From NCBI RefSeq assembly GCF_947489035.1, contig NZ_CANLCI010000024.1, positions 1 to 64,000 of the forward strand: a stretch of 64,000 nt of DNA, read 5' to 3'. Positions 7,926-15,309 of this stretch are shown here, piece by piece. The notes under the pieces are model-generated. The model searched no databases, was not told the origin of the DNA, and saw only the letters and a program-made list of their open reading frames with translations. The position numbers were made by a program, and so were the translations under genes. The stretch is from an uncultured Ferrimonas sp. Lineage in GTDB: Bacteria; Pseudomonadota; Gammaproteobacteria; Enterobacterales; Shewanellaceae. How positions within the stretch are numbered: position 1 is the stretch's first letter; each line of letters begins with the position of its first letter.

Positions 7926-10436
7926 TCAGTACGCGACCGAATCTTCTAATAGGTTGGCATCCATTTCGGCTTGCAACCACTGCACCACCGGATCCGCTTG
8001 CAGATCGGTTTTGGCTTGTTCTAACCGTTCCCGCTGACGACGGCGGCGGATCTGCAGCGGCGTTTCTCGCTGGGGCAGATCGTTCACCTCAATACGCAGC
8101 GCCACGGTTTGATCCCACAAGGTGGCTAACGCTTGCTGTAACGGGCCTACTACGGTGTCGCTGTTCAGGTGGCGCTGTTCGCTGATCAGGTTCAGTACCA
8201 CCTGCTCGCCATCGCGCTCTAACACCGAGTTGATCGCCAACTGCCGCGGTCGGGCGCCTATGCCCAGCTGACCAATGGCTTGATACCACTGCATGTCGAG
8301 TTCGCGCTCGCCCTCTGCCGTCGGCACCGCCAGCGGCATCGGTTCCGCCTCTGGCTCTGGCTCGGCGGCAACAACCTCGGTTGCAGCCACGGCTTGTTGC
8401 GGCAAGGGGCGCTGACCAATGGGCAACAACGTTGGCTCGGCGGCCGGCACAGAAGCAGACTCTAATCCAGTTTGACCGTTTTCCTCGACAGAGGTTGCGT
8501 CAGCCTGCAAGCGCGGATCGTTGTCGATATGCCACGGCGGCAACGCTTGGGGGTCGCTGCTGTCGATGCTGCTTTCAGCCGTTTGTGGCTGGCGCGGTGG
8601 AGGCCGTTTTAGGATTCGTGGCGCCGCAGTCGACGCTGCGGCTTCATCCTTTCCCGGCAGATCCTCATCCACGCCGCTAAGGTGCTTGCGCTGCTGCTTT
8701 TCGTCTTCCAACACCTGTTGCATCAACGCCATGGGATCCAGCACTGCCGGTGTCGATTGCGCGGCTGCGGGTGCGGGTGCTGACTGCGAGGCTGGCATCA
8801 CCGGCTCTGCCGCCATGCTTTGTTCGTAATGGCTGTAATCCGGCTGGTATTCCTCGGGGCCATCGTAAGCCTGTGGGTAATCCAACTGCTCGGCCGCTTG
8901 GCTCATCAGCTGTTGCTGCTCGGCGGCCATGGCCGCGGCATCCGCGGGCTCAACCTGGGCGGTTGGCGCTGTTGGCTTTGGCGCTGGCGACGCTGGCGAC
9001 GCTGGCGACGAGTGAGCCAGTTGCTGCGCCTGACGCTCAAGCTGGATCTGCTCGGCGGCTAACCGTTGCTCGGCTGGAACCGCGCTGGGCTCGGCCGCGA
9101 TGGCCGCTGGGGCGGTCGCATTAGGGCTTGGCGCGGCGGGCTCTGTTACCGGCACCGCGACCGGTGCCACTGCGGGCGCAACGACAGGCTCGGCAACGGG
9201 GCTGGCTGGTTGAGGCTTACCCTCTGCCGCTGCTGGCTGTGCGGTTTGAACCGGCTCGACCTTAGCTGCGGCTGCGGCTGGGGCTGGGGCTGGGGCTGGG
9301 GCTGGGGCTGGGGCTGGGGCAACAGTTTGTCGCGCCTGCATTGGCGCAATATCAATTGCAGGGGCGAACGCTAATGCCCGCAGCATCACCATTTCAAAGC
9401 CACTGCGTGGATCCGGGGCAACGCTCAAGTCGTTACGACCTTGGGTCAGCATTTGATACCACAGCTGCACCTGTTCTCGATCCAGCTGCGACGCTAAGTG
9501 CGCAACGCTGTCGCTGTCGGCCAGGGCGCTGTGGGGCTGCAGATTAAACTGCGCTAACGCCACTTGATGCAGCAACGCCGCCATCTGTCGCAGCAGTTCA
9601 TCGTAATCGGGAGCGAACTGATCGATCTCGTCCAGCACTTGCAGCAACGTGCTTGGCTCGCCTTGGCATAAGCCATTCATTAACTGCAGGCTGTAGCGGC
9701 TGTCGATGGTGCCCAGCATCGCTTGCACCTGCGCCAACTCTAAGCTACCTGCGCCGTGGGCAATGGCCTGATCGGTTAGACTCATGCCATCCCGCACCGA
9801 GCCATCCGCCGCTTGGGCCAACAGATCCAGCGCCGCCGGTTGATAGCTGACTTGCTCGGCATCCAACACTTTGGCGAGGTGGCCGCTGATCCGCTGCGGC
9901 ACCACACTTTTTAAGTTGAACTGCAAACAACGGGACAACACCGTCACCGGCAATTTTTGCGGATCGGTGGTGGCCAACAGAAACTTAACGTGCTCTGGCG
10001 GCTCTTCTAAGGTTTTCAGCAGCGCGTTAAAGCTGTGGCGCGACAGCATGTGCACTTCATCAATCAGGTAGACCTTATAGCGGCCACGTACTGGCTGATA
10101 TTGCACGTTGTCGAGAATTTCGCGGGTATCGTCAACCTTGGTGCGCGAGGCGGCATCGATCTCGAGCAGATCGACAAATCGGCCTTGGCTGATCTCGACA
10201 CAATGGCTGCAGGTGCCGCATGGGGTAGCGGTAACGCCCTGCTCACAGTTCAGCCCTTTCGCCAACAAGCGAGCGATGGAGGTTTTCCCCACCCCGCGGG
10301 TGCCAGTAAAGAGGTAGGCGTGGTGCAGTCGGTTGTGTTGCAACGCGTGGGTCAACGCTTTGAGCACATGCTCTTGGCCGACGACTTGATCAAATGTGGC
10401 TGGCCGCCATTTTCGGGCCAGAACCTGATAAGACAT
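7926..10436 (-). CDS. dnaX: DNA polymerase III subunit tau/gamma
   Basis: 836 residues from the ATG at 10436 (MSYQVLARKWRP), the family's usual N terminus; the frame stays open 33 codons further upstream without a good start. Clamp-loader ATPase with Walker A GTRGVGKTS, the zinc module with four cysteines (CEQG...CGTCSHC), Walker B LIDEVHML and sensor SRC motif LSRC. The tau-specific C-terminal part that binds the alpha subunit and DnaB is preserved. The linker between about residues 370 and 700 is very long and rich in Pro, Ala and Glu, including an (AP)n tract, which makes the protein about 190 residues longer than E. coli tau. I saw no A-AAA-AAG slippery heptamer. Confidence 0.95.
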   Translation of the reverse strand: MSYQVLARKWRPATFDQVVGQEHVLKALTHALQHNRLHHAYLFTGTRGVGKTSIARLLAKGLNCEQGVTATPCGTCSHCVEISQGRFVDLLEIDAASRTKVDDTREILDNVQYQPVRGRYKVYLIDEVHMLSRHSFNALLKTLEEPPEHVKFLLATTDPQKLPVTVLSRCLQFNLKSVVPQRISGHLAKVLDAEQVSYQPAALDLLAQAADGSVRDGMSLTDQAIAHGAGSLELAQVQAMLGTIDSRYSLQLMNGLCQGEPSTLLQVLDEIDQFAPDYDELLRQMAALLHQVALAQFNLQPHSALADSDSVAHLASQLDREQVQLWYQMLTQGRNDLSVAPDPRSGFEMVMLRALAFAPAIDIAPMQARQTVAPAPAPAPAPAPAPAAAAAKVEPVQTAQPAAAEGKPQPASPVAEPVVAPAVAPVAVPVTEPAAPSPNATAPAAIAAEPSAVPAEQRLAAEQIQLERQAQQLAHSSPASPASPAPKPTAPTAQVEPADAAAMAAEQQQLMSQAAEQLDYPQAYDGPEEYQPDYSHYEQSMAAEPVMPASQSAPAPAAAQSTPAVLDPMALMQQVLEDEKQQRKHLSGVDEDLPGKDEAAASTAAPRILKRPPPRQPQTAESSIDSSDPQALPPWHIDNDPRLQADATSVEENGQTGLESASVPAAEPTLLPIGQRPLPQQAVAATEVVAAEPEPEAEPMPLAVPTAEGERELDMQWYQAIGQLGIGARPRQLAINSVLERDGEQVVLNLISEQRHLNSDTVVGPLQQALATLWDQTVALRIEVNDLPQRETPLQIRRRRQRERLEQAKTDLQADPVVQWLQAEMDANLLEDSVAY
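9280..9320. repeat. hexanucleotide tandem repeat inside dnaX
   Basis: Six perfect copies of GGGGCT plus a partial seventh. On the coding (minus) strand they encode alternating Ala-Pro in the tau linker. Copy number is likely to vary between strains without shifting the frame, since the unit is two codons. Confidence 0.85.
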
Positions 10437-10501
10437 GAGAATCCAATTACGAGTAGGTGGGGCAGTCTGTGGATCACTGTACCACAGCCATTTAGATAGC
10501 A

Positions 10502-10528
10502 AAAAGCCGAGCGGTAAGCTCGGCTTTT
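10502..10528 (-). terminator. terminator after apt
   Basis: AAAAGCCGAGC / GCTCGGCTTTT stem with a GGTA-type loop between apt and dnaX; T-run on the minus strand. Confidence 0.8.
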
Positions 10529-10550
10529 GGGGCAAGAGAAACCGACCTTA

Positions 10551-11096
10551 TCAGTCGCCTTCAAACTCACACAGAGACAACACTTCCAAGTCCAGTGCTT
10601 GCAGGCGTTTTTCGCCGCCAAGATCTGGCAAGTTGATGATGAAAGCAGCGTCAGTCACTTCACCGCCCAGATCACGAGCCAACTTGGTGGTCGCTTCAAT
10701 GGTGCCGCCAGTGGCCAGCAGATCGTCAACCAGCAACACTTTGTCGCCAGGTACGATCGCATCTTGGTGAATTTCCAAGATGTCAGTGCCGTACTCCAAC
10801 TCGTAAGATTGCGAGTTAGTTGGGCGAGGCAGTTTGCCTGGCTTACGTACTGGTACGAAACCCAAACCCAGCTCGTAAGCCAGTGGGGCGCCAAACAGGA
10901 AGCCACGCGCTTCGGTACCGATGATTTTGGTGAAACCGCGATCTTTGTAGTGCTGCGCCAACAGCTCGATGCTTAGACGAAATGCCTTACCGTCTTCCAA
11001 CAGTGAGGTTACGTCACGGAACATGATGCCTGGTTTTGGGTAGCCAGGGATGGTCTTGATGCTGTCTTTCAGCACAGCCAGTGAAGCTTGATTCAT
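10551..11096 (-). CDS. apt: adenine phosphoribosyltransferase
   Basis: Salvages adenine with PRPP to AMP. 181 residues from the ATG at 11096 ([13 protein letters not shown]), chosen by alignment to known Apt starts; the frame is open further upstream but unrelated. Motifs are [12 protein letters not shown], the [18 protein letters not shown] flexible-loop region and the PRPP-binding [13 protein letters not shown]. Its position immediately upstream of dnaX is the conserved gammaproteobacterial arrangement. Confidence 0.97.
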   Translation of the reverse strand: MNQASLAVLKDSIKTIPGYPKPGIMFRDVTSLLEDGKAFRLSIELLAQHYKDRGFTKIIGTEARGFLFGAPLAYELGLGFVPVRKPGKLPRPTNSQSYELEYGTDILEIHQDAIVPGDKVLLVDDLLATGGTIEATTKLARDLGGEVTDAAFIINLPDLGGEKRLQALDLEVLSLCEFEGD

Positions 11097-11294
11097 GATG
11101 TTATCTTTATCTACAGGTGAGCTAGCCACAATAAAAAAGTCCAGCTTGCAAACGCAATCTGGACTCATCAACCGTATTGCTGGCTAAGCTTAAGCACCTT
11201 GTAGGTTAGATGCAACTGCTATCTACCTGTGTGCGTGCCAGCGTTCAAATCTGTCGATTTGATCGCCATACCCTTGCTGTACGGGAATAATTTG

Positions 11295-11414
11295 TTACTG
11301 AGAGAGGATATTAATCCAAGTCAAAGAGGCAGGCAGAGTTGGGATCATCAACACCAACAAAAAGCCTAAAAAGTGAAGAATATTATAAGGTTCTTTAAAA
11401 TCCTTTTGCGCCAC
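11295..11414 (-). CDS. small single-span membrane protein, unknown
   Basis: A 39-codon frame beginning with GTG at 11414, preceded by GGGAG nine bases upstream, and ending TAA at 11295. The product starts VAQKDFKEPYNILHF and continues into a hydrophobic stretch (GFLLVLMIPTLPASLTW) long enough for one transmembrane helix. The charged, soluble N terminus and hydrophobic remainder look like a real short membrane protein. It lies about 200 bp upstream of apt on the same strand and just downstream of a CRP-like site. I do not recognise the family. Confidence 0.5.
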   Translation of the reverse strand: MAQKDFKEPYNILHFLGFLLVLMIPTLPASLTWINILSQ

Positions 11415-11451
11415 GACTGCACACTCCCATGCGTTTAAATTGGCGGCAGTA

Positions 11452-11473
11452 TAAATTGATCCAGATCACAAAA
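11452..11473. promoter_or_regulatory. CRP/FNR-like binding site
   Basis: Read on the minus strand, TTTTGTGATCTGGATCAATTTA keeps TGTGATCT and GATCA of the CRP consensus; on the plus strand it contains TTGATCCAGATCA, close to the FNR consensus TTGATnnnnATCAA. It is immediately followed on the minus strand by TATACT, a -10-like hexamer, upstream of the 39-residue ORF and apt. Confidence 0.45.
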
Positions 11474-11474
11474 A

Positions 11475-11795
11475 CACGGACAAAAAACAGGGCTTTACTG
11501 CGAATTATCAACTCATTAGCCAAGCATCAGTTTTTTTCCCCAGTGGCACCAATCAGAACAGTTACAAACGCTAAACCGGCATCAAAAATAAGATTCATGC
11601 TGTGGTTTTGCTCAGCTTGCGCGGCTGGCCGATTAGGGTTATCGACTAAACCACACTCGCAACAGCATGGGCTTGGGCCACGGTTGCTTTTGGCTTGATA
11701 CGGATGCTGGGGCTCAAACGGTGGGCGAGTAATAAAGTGGCAGACTCAATCCTGATAAGGCTGCTGCCCCCCAAGTTACTTTCCCACACAAACGC
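11475..11795. other. intergenic stretch without convincing gene
   Basis: Between the CRP-like site and the hvf operon terminator. A plus-strand frame from 11429 to 11698 is open, but it has no ribosome site, its composition is rich in Arg, Lys and Ala without domain pattern, and it starts inside the regulatory region. I see nothing else here. Confidence 0.4.
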
Positions 11796-11822
11796 AGAAA
11801 AGCCCGCAGTGCGGGCTTTTCT
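11796..11822 (-). terminator. terminator of the hvf operon
   Basis: GAAAAGCCCGC / GCGGGCTTTTC perfect 11-bp stem with an AGT loop, 34 bp downstream of the hvfC stop. Confidence 0.85.
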
Positions 11823-11855
11823 GGTAACGAATCGGGTTGTCGTTTGAGCAGCAAA

Positions 11856-12590
11856 CTATTGCTGCACGCGCACGATGCCTTTACTGGCCAGCTGCAACAA
11901 TAACTGCCCTGCCCCTTGGGCGACGACAGCCGCATCCATCTGCGGCAAAGCGGCCACCATCGCTTGGGCGATCTGCTCGGCATTGCTGCCCGGCTGTTGC
12001 TGCAACTGTTGCAGTAACCGCGCACTCAACGGATTTAACTCCATAAAGGCAACGTCATCATCCAGATCCCGATACACCAACAGGTAAGTGGGGTTGGGCT
12101 CTGGTTGGCGATTGTGTTCGCCAATTTGGTGCACCGGATACCCGTACTGGCCAATCTCGGCGGCACGATACAAGCACAGTGGGCTGGTGAGCAGTTGCTC
12201 TGCTTCGGTCAATAACCGCTGATCGGTCACCTCTGGCAGAATGTCGATTCTCAACTCGAGCTGTTCGTAATGCGCCAGTGCGGCTTCCCACGGTTGTAAT
12301 TCGGTTTGTGCCGCTAAAAATTGCACAAATTCCGCTGAGATATCGACAAACAATGGGGAGTGGCAATCGTGCTCGGCAAAAAAGCGTCGGAGCCGCTGCT
12401 GCCAAAGCGCGGGCTCGGTCAGCGATTTCAGCACCGGAAAGCCACTGTCGACAAAACCGGCCACGTTGTTAAACATCAGTTCGCGGTAAACGTTCATGCG
12501 CCGCGCCTCTACCCCTGCAGGTGGAGTGCCGGCCTCGGTGGCACGAATGTGCTGCATGAACTGCTGTTGCAGTTGGGCGAAATCACTCAT
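11856..12590 (-). CDS. hvfC: DUF2063 (HvfC/BufC-like) partner protein of an MNIO enzyme
   Basis: 244 residues. The N-terminal half is the DUF2063 putative DNA-binding/recognition domain: FMQHIRA, RRMNVYRELMFNNVAGFVDSGFPVLKSL, then LRRFFAEHDCHSPLFVDISAEFV. The C-terminal half (about 150-244) resembles a peptide-recognition winged-helix fold, with the FMELNPLSARLLQQLQQ segment. In characterised systems this subunit binds the precursor leader and delivers it to the DUF692 enzyme. It overlaps the hvfB stop by ATGA, so the two are translationally coupled and should form the modifying complex for HvfA. Confidence 0.88.
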   Translation of the reverse strand: MSDFAQLQQQFMQHIRATEAGTPPAGVEARRMNVYRELMFNNVAGFVDSGFPVLKSLTEPALWQQRLRRFFAEHDCHSPLFVDISAEFVQFLAAQTELQPWEAALAHYEQLELRIDILPEVTDQRLLTEAEQLLTSPLCLYRAAEIGQYGYPVHQIGEHNRQPEPNPTYLLVYRDLDDDVAFMELNPLSARLLQQLQQQPGSNAEQIAQAMVAALPQMDAAVVAQGAGQLLLQLASKGIVRVQQ

Positions 12591-13432
12591 GCGGGTTGCT
12601 GCTCCTGTCCTTGCTGCTGGGCCTGAATCTGGATCTCGCTGATGCGGTTTACTTCGGTCATCAACTGGGGCAGTTCCGGTAGGTTAAAGTCGCGCTCTAA
12701 CAGGGTGGGGTGGATCCCATGCACGCGATAGCACTCTGCCAGCAGATCCCATACCGGTTCAATCACATCGGCACCGTGGGTATCCACGATCAGATCTTCG
12801 GCTTCGTTGTAATGCCCAGCGATGTGCAGATAGCGGATCCGCTCTGACGGCAAGCCACGCAGAAACTGGTGAGGATCGTTACGGTGATTCACGCTGTTTA
12901 CGTAGATGTTATTCACGTCCAGCAACAATTCACAATCCGCTTGCTGCAGCACCGCGTTGATGAATTCCAGTTCGCTCATTTCGGCGCCCGGCTCGGCATA
13001 GTAAGAGACATTCTCTAGCACGAGCTTACGCTCTAGAATGTCTTGCACCCGCTTAACTCGCGCTGCAACGTGCTCTACCGCTTCTTCGGTAAAGGGAATT
13101 GGCATCAAATCGTAGAGGTGGGCATTGCCCGAGCAGTAGGAAAGATGCTCGGAATAGATGTCGATATTGTGTTGATCCATAAAGCCTTTAACCTGTCTGA
13201 CAAAGGCTTCGTCCAGTGGCGCGGGCGCCCCAATAGACAACGACAAACCGTGGCAAACGATCGGCACCTGTTCTGACAACTGGCGAAATTGGCGTGCCAA
13301 TTTGGGGTTTATTCGCAACCAGTTTTCCGGTGCGACTTCCATAAAGTTAACCCCCGCAGGGATCCCCTGCTGGCAAAGTGGTTGCACCATTTCACGGCGC
13401 AACCCCATGCCCGAACCCACGATATTCGCCAT
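12587..13432 (-). CDS. hvfB: DUF692 multinuclear non-haem iron-dependent oxidase (HvfB/BufB-like)
   Basis: 281 residues with a TIM-barrel of the DUF692/MNIO family. The metal-ligand segments appear in order: FMEVAPENW, IVCHGLSLSIG, YSEHLSY, LVLENVSYY, LLLDVNNIYVN, LHIAGHYN, DTHGADV and LLERDFN. MNIO enzymes oxidatively rebuild cysteine residues of peptide precursors into thiooxazole or oxazolone/thioamide groups. AGGAG lies 8 bases before the ATG at 13432. It lies downstream of the Cys-repeat precursor gene and upstream of hvfC, the typical order A-B-C. The C-terminal tail is unusually rich in Gln (QIQAQQQGQEQQPA). Confidence 0.92.
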   Translation of the reverse strand: MANIVGSGMGLRREMVQPLCQQGIPAGVNFMEVAPENWLRINPKLARQFRQLSEQVPIVCHGLSLSIGAPAPLDEAFVRQVKGFMDQHNIDIYSEHLSYCSGNAHLYDLMPIPFTEEAVEHVAARVKRVQDILERKLVLENVSYYAEPGAEMSELEFINAVLQQADCELLLDVNNIYVNSVNHRNDPHQFLRGLPSERIRYLHIAGHYNEAEDLIVDTHGADVIEPVWDLLAECYRVHGIHPTLLERDFNLPELPQLMTEVNRISEIQIQAQQQGQEQQPA

Positions 13433-13498
13433 CCACTGCTCCTATACTGCTGCATTGCGATTGAGGCTGTTGTTACACGACCCACTCCGGCCCAAAAG

Positions 13499-13524
13499 AT
13501 AAGGCTGGCCAAGGCCAGCCTTAT
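13499..13524 (-). terminator. strong hairpin between hvfA and hvfB
   Basis: ATAAGGCTGGCC / GGCCAGCCTTAT, a 12-bp perfect stem, followed on the minus strand by CTTTT. It can act as a partial terminator or a 3' stabiliser, so the precursor mRNA would be made in excess over the enzyme mRNA. Confidence 0.65.
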
Positions 13525-13575
13525 TGGGCTTACGCTACCACTATTGCTGTGGCCACGTCAGAGCGATTGCTCAGG

Positions 13576-14007
13576 TTATGCTGCGCCACCACATTTGCCT
13601 TCGCCACACTTACCTTCTTTGGCTTTCTTGTCGCCGCCGCACTTACCTTCACCACACTTGCCTTCTTTGGCTTTCTTGTCGCCGCCGCACTTACCTTCAC
13701 CACACTTACCTTCGTGGGCTTTTTTGTCGCCGCCGCATTTGCCTTCACCACACTTACCTTCGTGGGCTTTCTTATCGCCGCCGCATTTGCCTTCGCCGCA
13801 CTTACCTTCTTTGGCTTTCTTATCGCCACCACATTTGCCTTCGCCGCATTTACCTTCAGCGCCTTTATCACCCACTAAAGTGGCTATTTCATAACCTTGG
13901 GTCAGTTCATTAACTGAGAATGGGTTGGCTTGAGCCGTAACCAAAGAACCGCCTACAACCAAAGCACCCAAGGCTGCAGCAACTGAAGTTTTCTTCGCAA
14001 TAGTCAT
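13576..14007 (-). CDS. hvfA: bufferin/oxazolin-type precursor HvfA with EGKCG repeats
   Basis: 143 residues. A signal peptide spans residues 1-28 (MTIAKKTSVAAALGALVVGG..., cleavage likely after AQA). Residues 29-50 form a short leader-like segment (NPFSVNELTQGYEIATLVGDKGA). From residue 51 to the end there are six copies of EGKCGEGKCGG separated by DKKAK or DKKAH, giving 12 cysteines, all in EGKCG context. In HvfA/BufA homologues these cysteines are modified by the DUF692 enzyme and the product binds copper. AAGGATAG precedes the ATG. It heads the hvfABC operon; no DoxX-type hvfD follows. Most family members carry fewer EGKCG motifs. Confidence 0.9.
   Translation of the reverse strand: MTIAKKTSVAAALGALVVGGSLVTAQANPFSVNELTQGYEIATLVGDKGAEGKCGEGKCGGDKKAKEGKCGEGKCGGDKKAHEGKCGEGKCGGDKKAHEGKCGEGKCGGDKKAKEGKCGEGKCGGDKKAKEGKCGEGKCGGAA
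13583..13857. repeat. 48-bp in-frame tandem repeat array within hvfA
   Basis: Six units of a 16-codon repeat (EGKCGEGKCGGDKKAK/H), the last truncated. The units are nearly identical at DNA level, so slippage could change the number of metal-binding motifs without breaking the frame. Confidence 0.9.
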
Positions 14008-14211
14008 TTTTTCTATCCTTAAAAATCGGGGGAGATAAATTTGTTTGGCGTGTTGTGCGCCGGCTTAGTTAACAAGACCTAGGCGATCTTCAAACGCTTT
14101 CAAAAAAAGTTAAAAAGATCACATTTTTCTTAAATTACACGATTAAGTCACCACGGCGCTGCCAAAACAGCAAGCTACATAAACGGCCTTTTCTAATGAC
14201 TAACACCAAAT

Positions 14212-14337
14212 TTAGATCATTTTTCCCCACAACGGCGCTGACTTGCCGATATTTCCACCGCCTATCCTCTGCCCACAATGGCAACAGCGGGCTGGTTCGC
14301 GCGCTTCACCATTGCGACAACAACGCTTAGGCGCCAC
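14212..14337 (-). CDS. possible Cys-rich mini-ORF upstream of hvfA
   Basis: A 41-codon frame on the minus strand from a GTG at 14337 to TAA at 14212. The product contains KRCCRNGEAREPARCCHCGQRI, a Cys-dense pattern that could bind metal, and ends WGKMI. There is no good ribosome site, and an in-frame TAA lies five codons upstream, with more open frame beyond it, so it may be a decayed gene tail. It lies in the 530-bp gap between the hvf operon and the divergent RND genes. Weak call. Confidence 0.2.
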   Translation of the reverse strand: MAPKRCCRNGEAREPARCCHCGQRIGGGNIGKSAPLWGKMI

Positions 14338-14535
14338 TTCTGGATCTGGTTACCGCAACCCTCGGCCTTGCTGCTCTGCACCACGAAAATAGCCACCGCC
14401 AATAAATGCCACTCGCAAAAAGTAAATAACTAAAACAATTTCATGAACTTAAGCTGTTTCCCTACGGCTTGATTCACCTTTCTTTTATACCCACCGCGTT
14501 ACTGTGGCGCCATTACGTTGAATGGATCCCTACCA

Positions 14536-15303
14536 ATGCCTAAGCCCATCACCCCCATCAGCCTGTTTCTGGCGCTTCTGCTGCCACTGTCTACCGCCTA
14601 CGCTCTAGAGCTTGTTGGCGTATCTCAGTTGAGTGCCCCCACTGAGGTGGTGTCGCGGATCAGTGGTGTTATCACCGCTGCGCCACACCAAATCGGCGAT
14701 CCGGTGCAGGCCAAACAGCTGTTAGTCGCCCTTGATGCCACCGATTTCGCCCTTGAAGTGGCTCAGCAACAAGCGCAGCTGCAACTGGCCCAAGCCAACC
14801 TGCAACTGAAGCAGGCCGACTACCAACGCTACTTGGCCTTAGCCAACAGCGATAACCTTGCGCGCACTCAATTCGATTTAGCCAAATCAGAACGGGCCAT
14901 TGCTCAGGCGCAGCTGCAACAAGCCAAACTGCAACTGCAACAAGCCCAGCTGGCGCATCGTCGCACCCAAATTATTGCCAGCTTTAACGGCATCATTACC
15001 GTTGATAACGTCAGCCAAGGGCAGTTTGTTGAAGCCGGAGCGATCCTGTATCAGCTGGCCGATCCCAACCGCTTAACCCTGCGGTTGCTGGTCAGTGAAC
15101 AGGAGGTCAATCGGCTGCGCGTTGGTCAGCCGTTGCAGTTTTGGGCGGCCAGTGCACCGCAGCACAAGCAGCAAGCGCAGATCAGCCGCATCGGCTTGGC
15201 CCCCCTACCACAGCAGTACGCCTACCCCATCGAGATCGACATCGACAACCACCGCGCTGGCCTGAAGCCGGGTATGTCGATCCACGCTCGTATCGCAGAG
15301 TAA
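14536..15303 (+). CDS. RND efflux periplasmic adaptor subunit (HlyD/MFP family)
   Basis: 255 residues from the ATG at 14536; a TTG six codons upstream is less likely. A signal peptide (MPKPITPISLFLALLLPLSTAYA) is followed by a barrel-sandwich half (VSRISGVITAAPHQIGDPV), a Gln- and Ala-rich alpha-helical hairpin (about residues 80-145) and the returning lipoyl half (IIASFNGIITVDNVSQGQFV), then a beta-barrel domain. This is a short adaptor, without a long C-terminal membrane-proximal domain. It is six bases upstream of the permease gene, forming a two-gene efflux operon. Substrate cannot be told from sequence. Confidence 0.9.
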   Translation: MPKPITPISLFLALLLPLSTAYALELVGVSQLSAPTEVVSRISGVITAAPHQIGDPVQAKQLLVALDATDFALEVAQQQAQLQLAQANLQLKQADYQRYLALANSDNLARTQFDLAKSERAIAQAQLQQAKLQLQQAQLAHRRTQIIASFNGIITVDNVSQGQFVEAGAILYQLADPNRLTLRLLVSEQEVNRLRVGQPLQFWAASAPQHKQQAQISRIGLAPLPQQYAYPIEIDIDNHRAGLKPGMSIHARIAE

Positions 15304-15309
15304 GCCGTG

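Noticed and set aside
7926..10436. Programmed frameshift site in dnaX
   Set aside because: No A-AAA-AAG type heptamer was seen; the only five-A run (near 9906) is in the wrong frame and place.
11429..11698. Plus-strand ORF of 89 codons
   Set aside because: No ribosome site, overlaps the CRP-like site, and composition lacks any protein pattern.
13289..13894. Long plus-strand ORF with PHLPSPHLPS-type repeats
   Set aside because: It is the antisense shadow of the hvfA repeat array and hvfB start; the minus-strand reading has a signal peptide, ribosome site and family match.
14008..14120. ECF-sigma promoter for hvfA
   Set aside because: Several GAAAGC and GTCTTG-like words occur, but no pair fits a known ECF promoter well enough to report.
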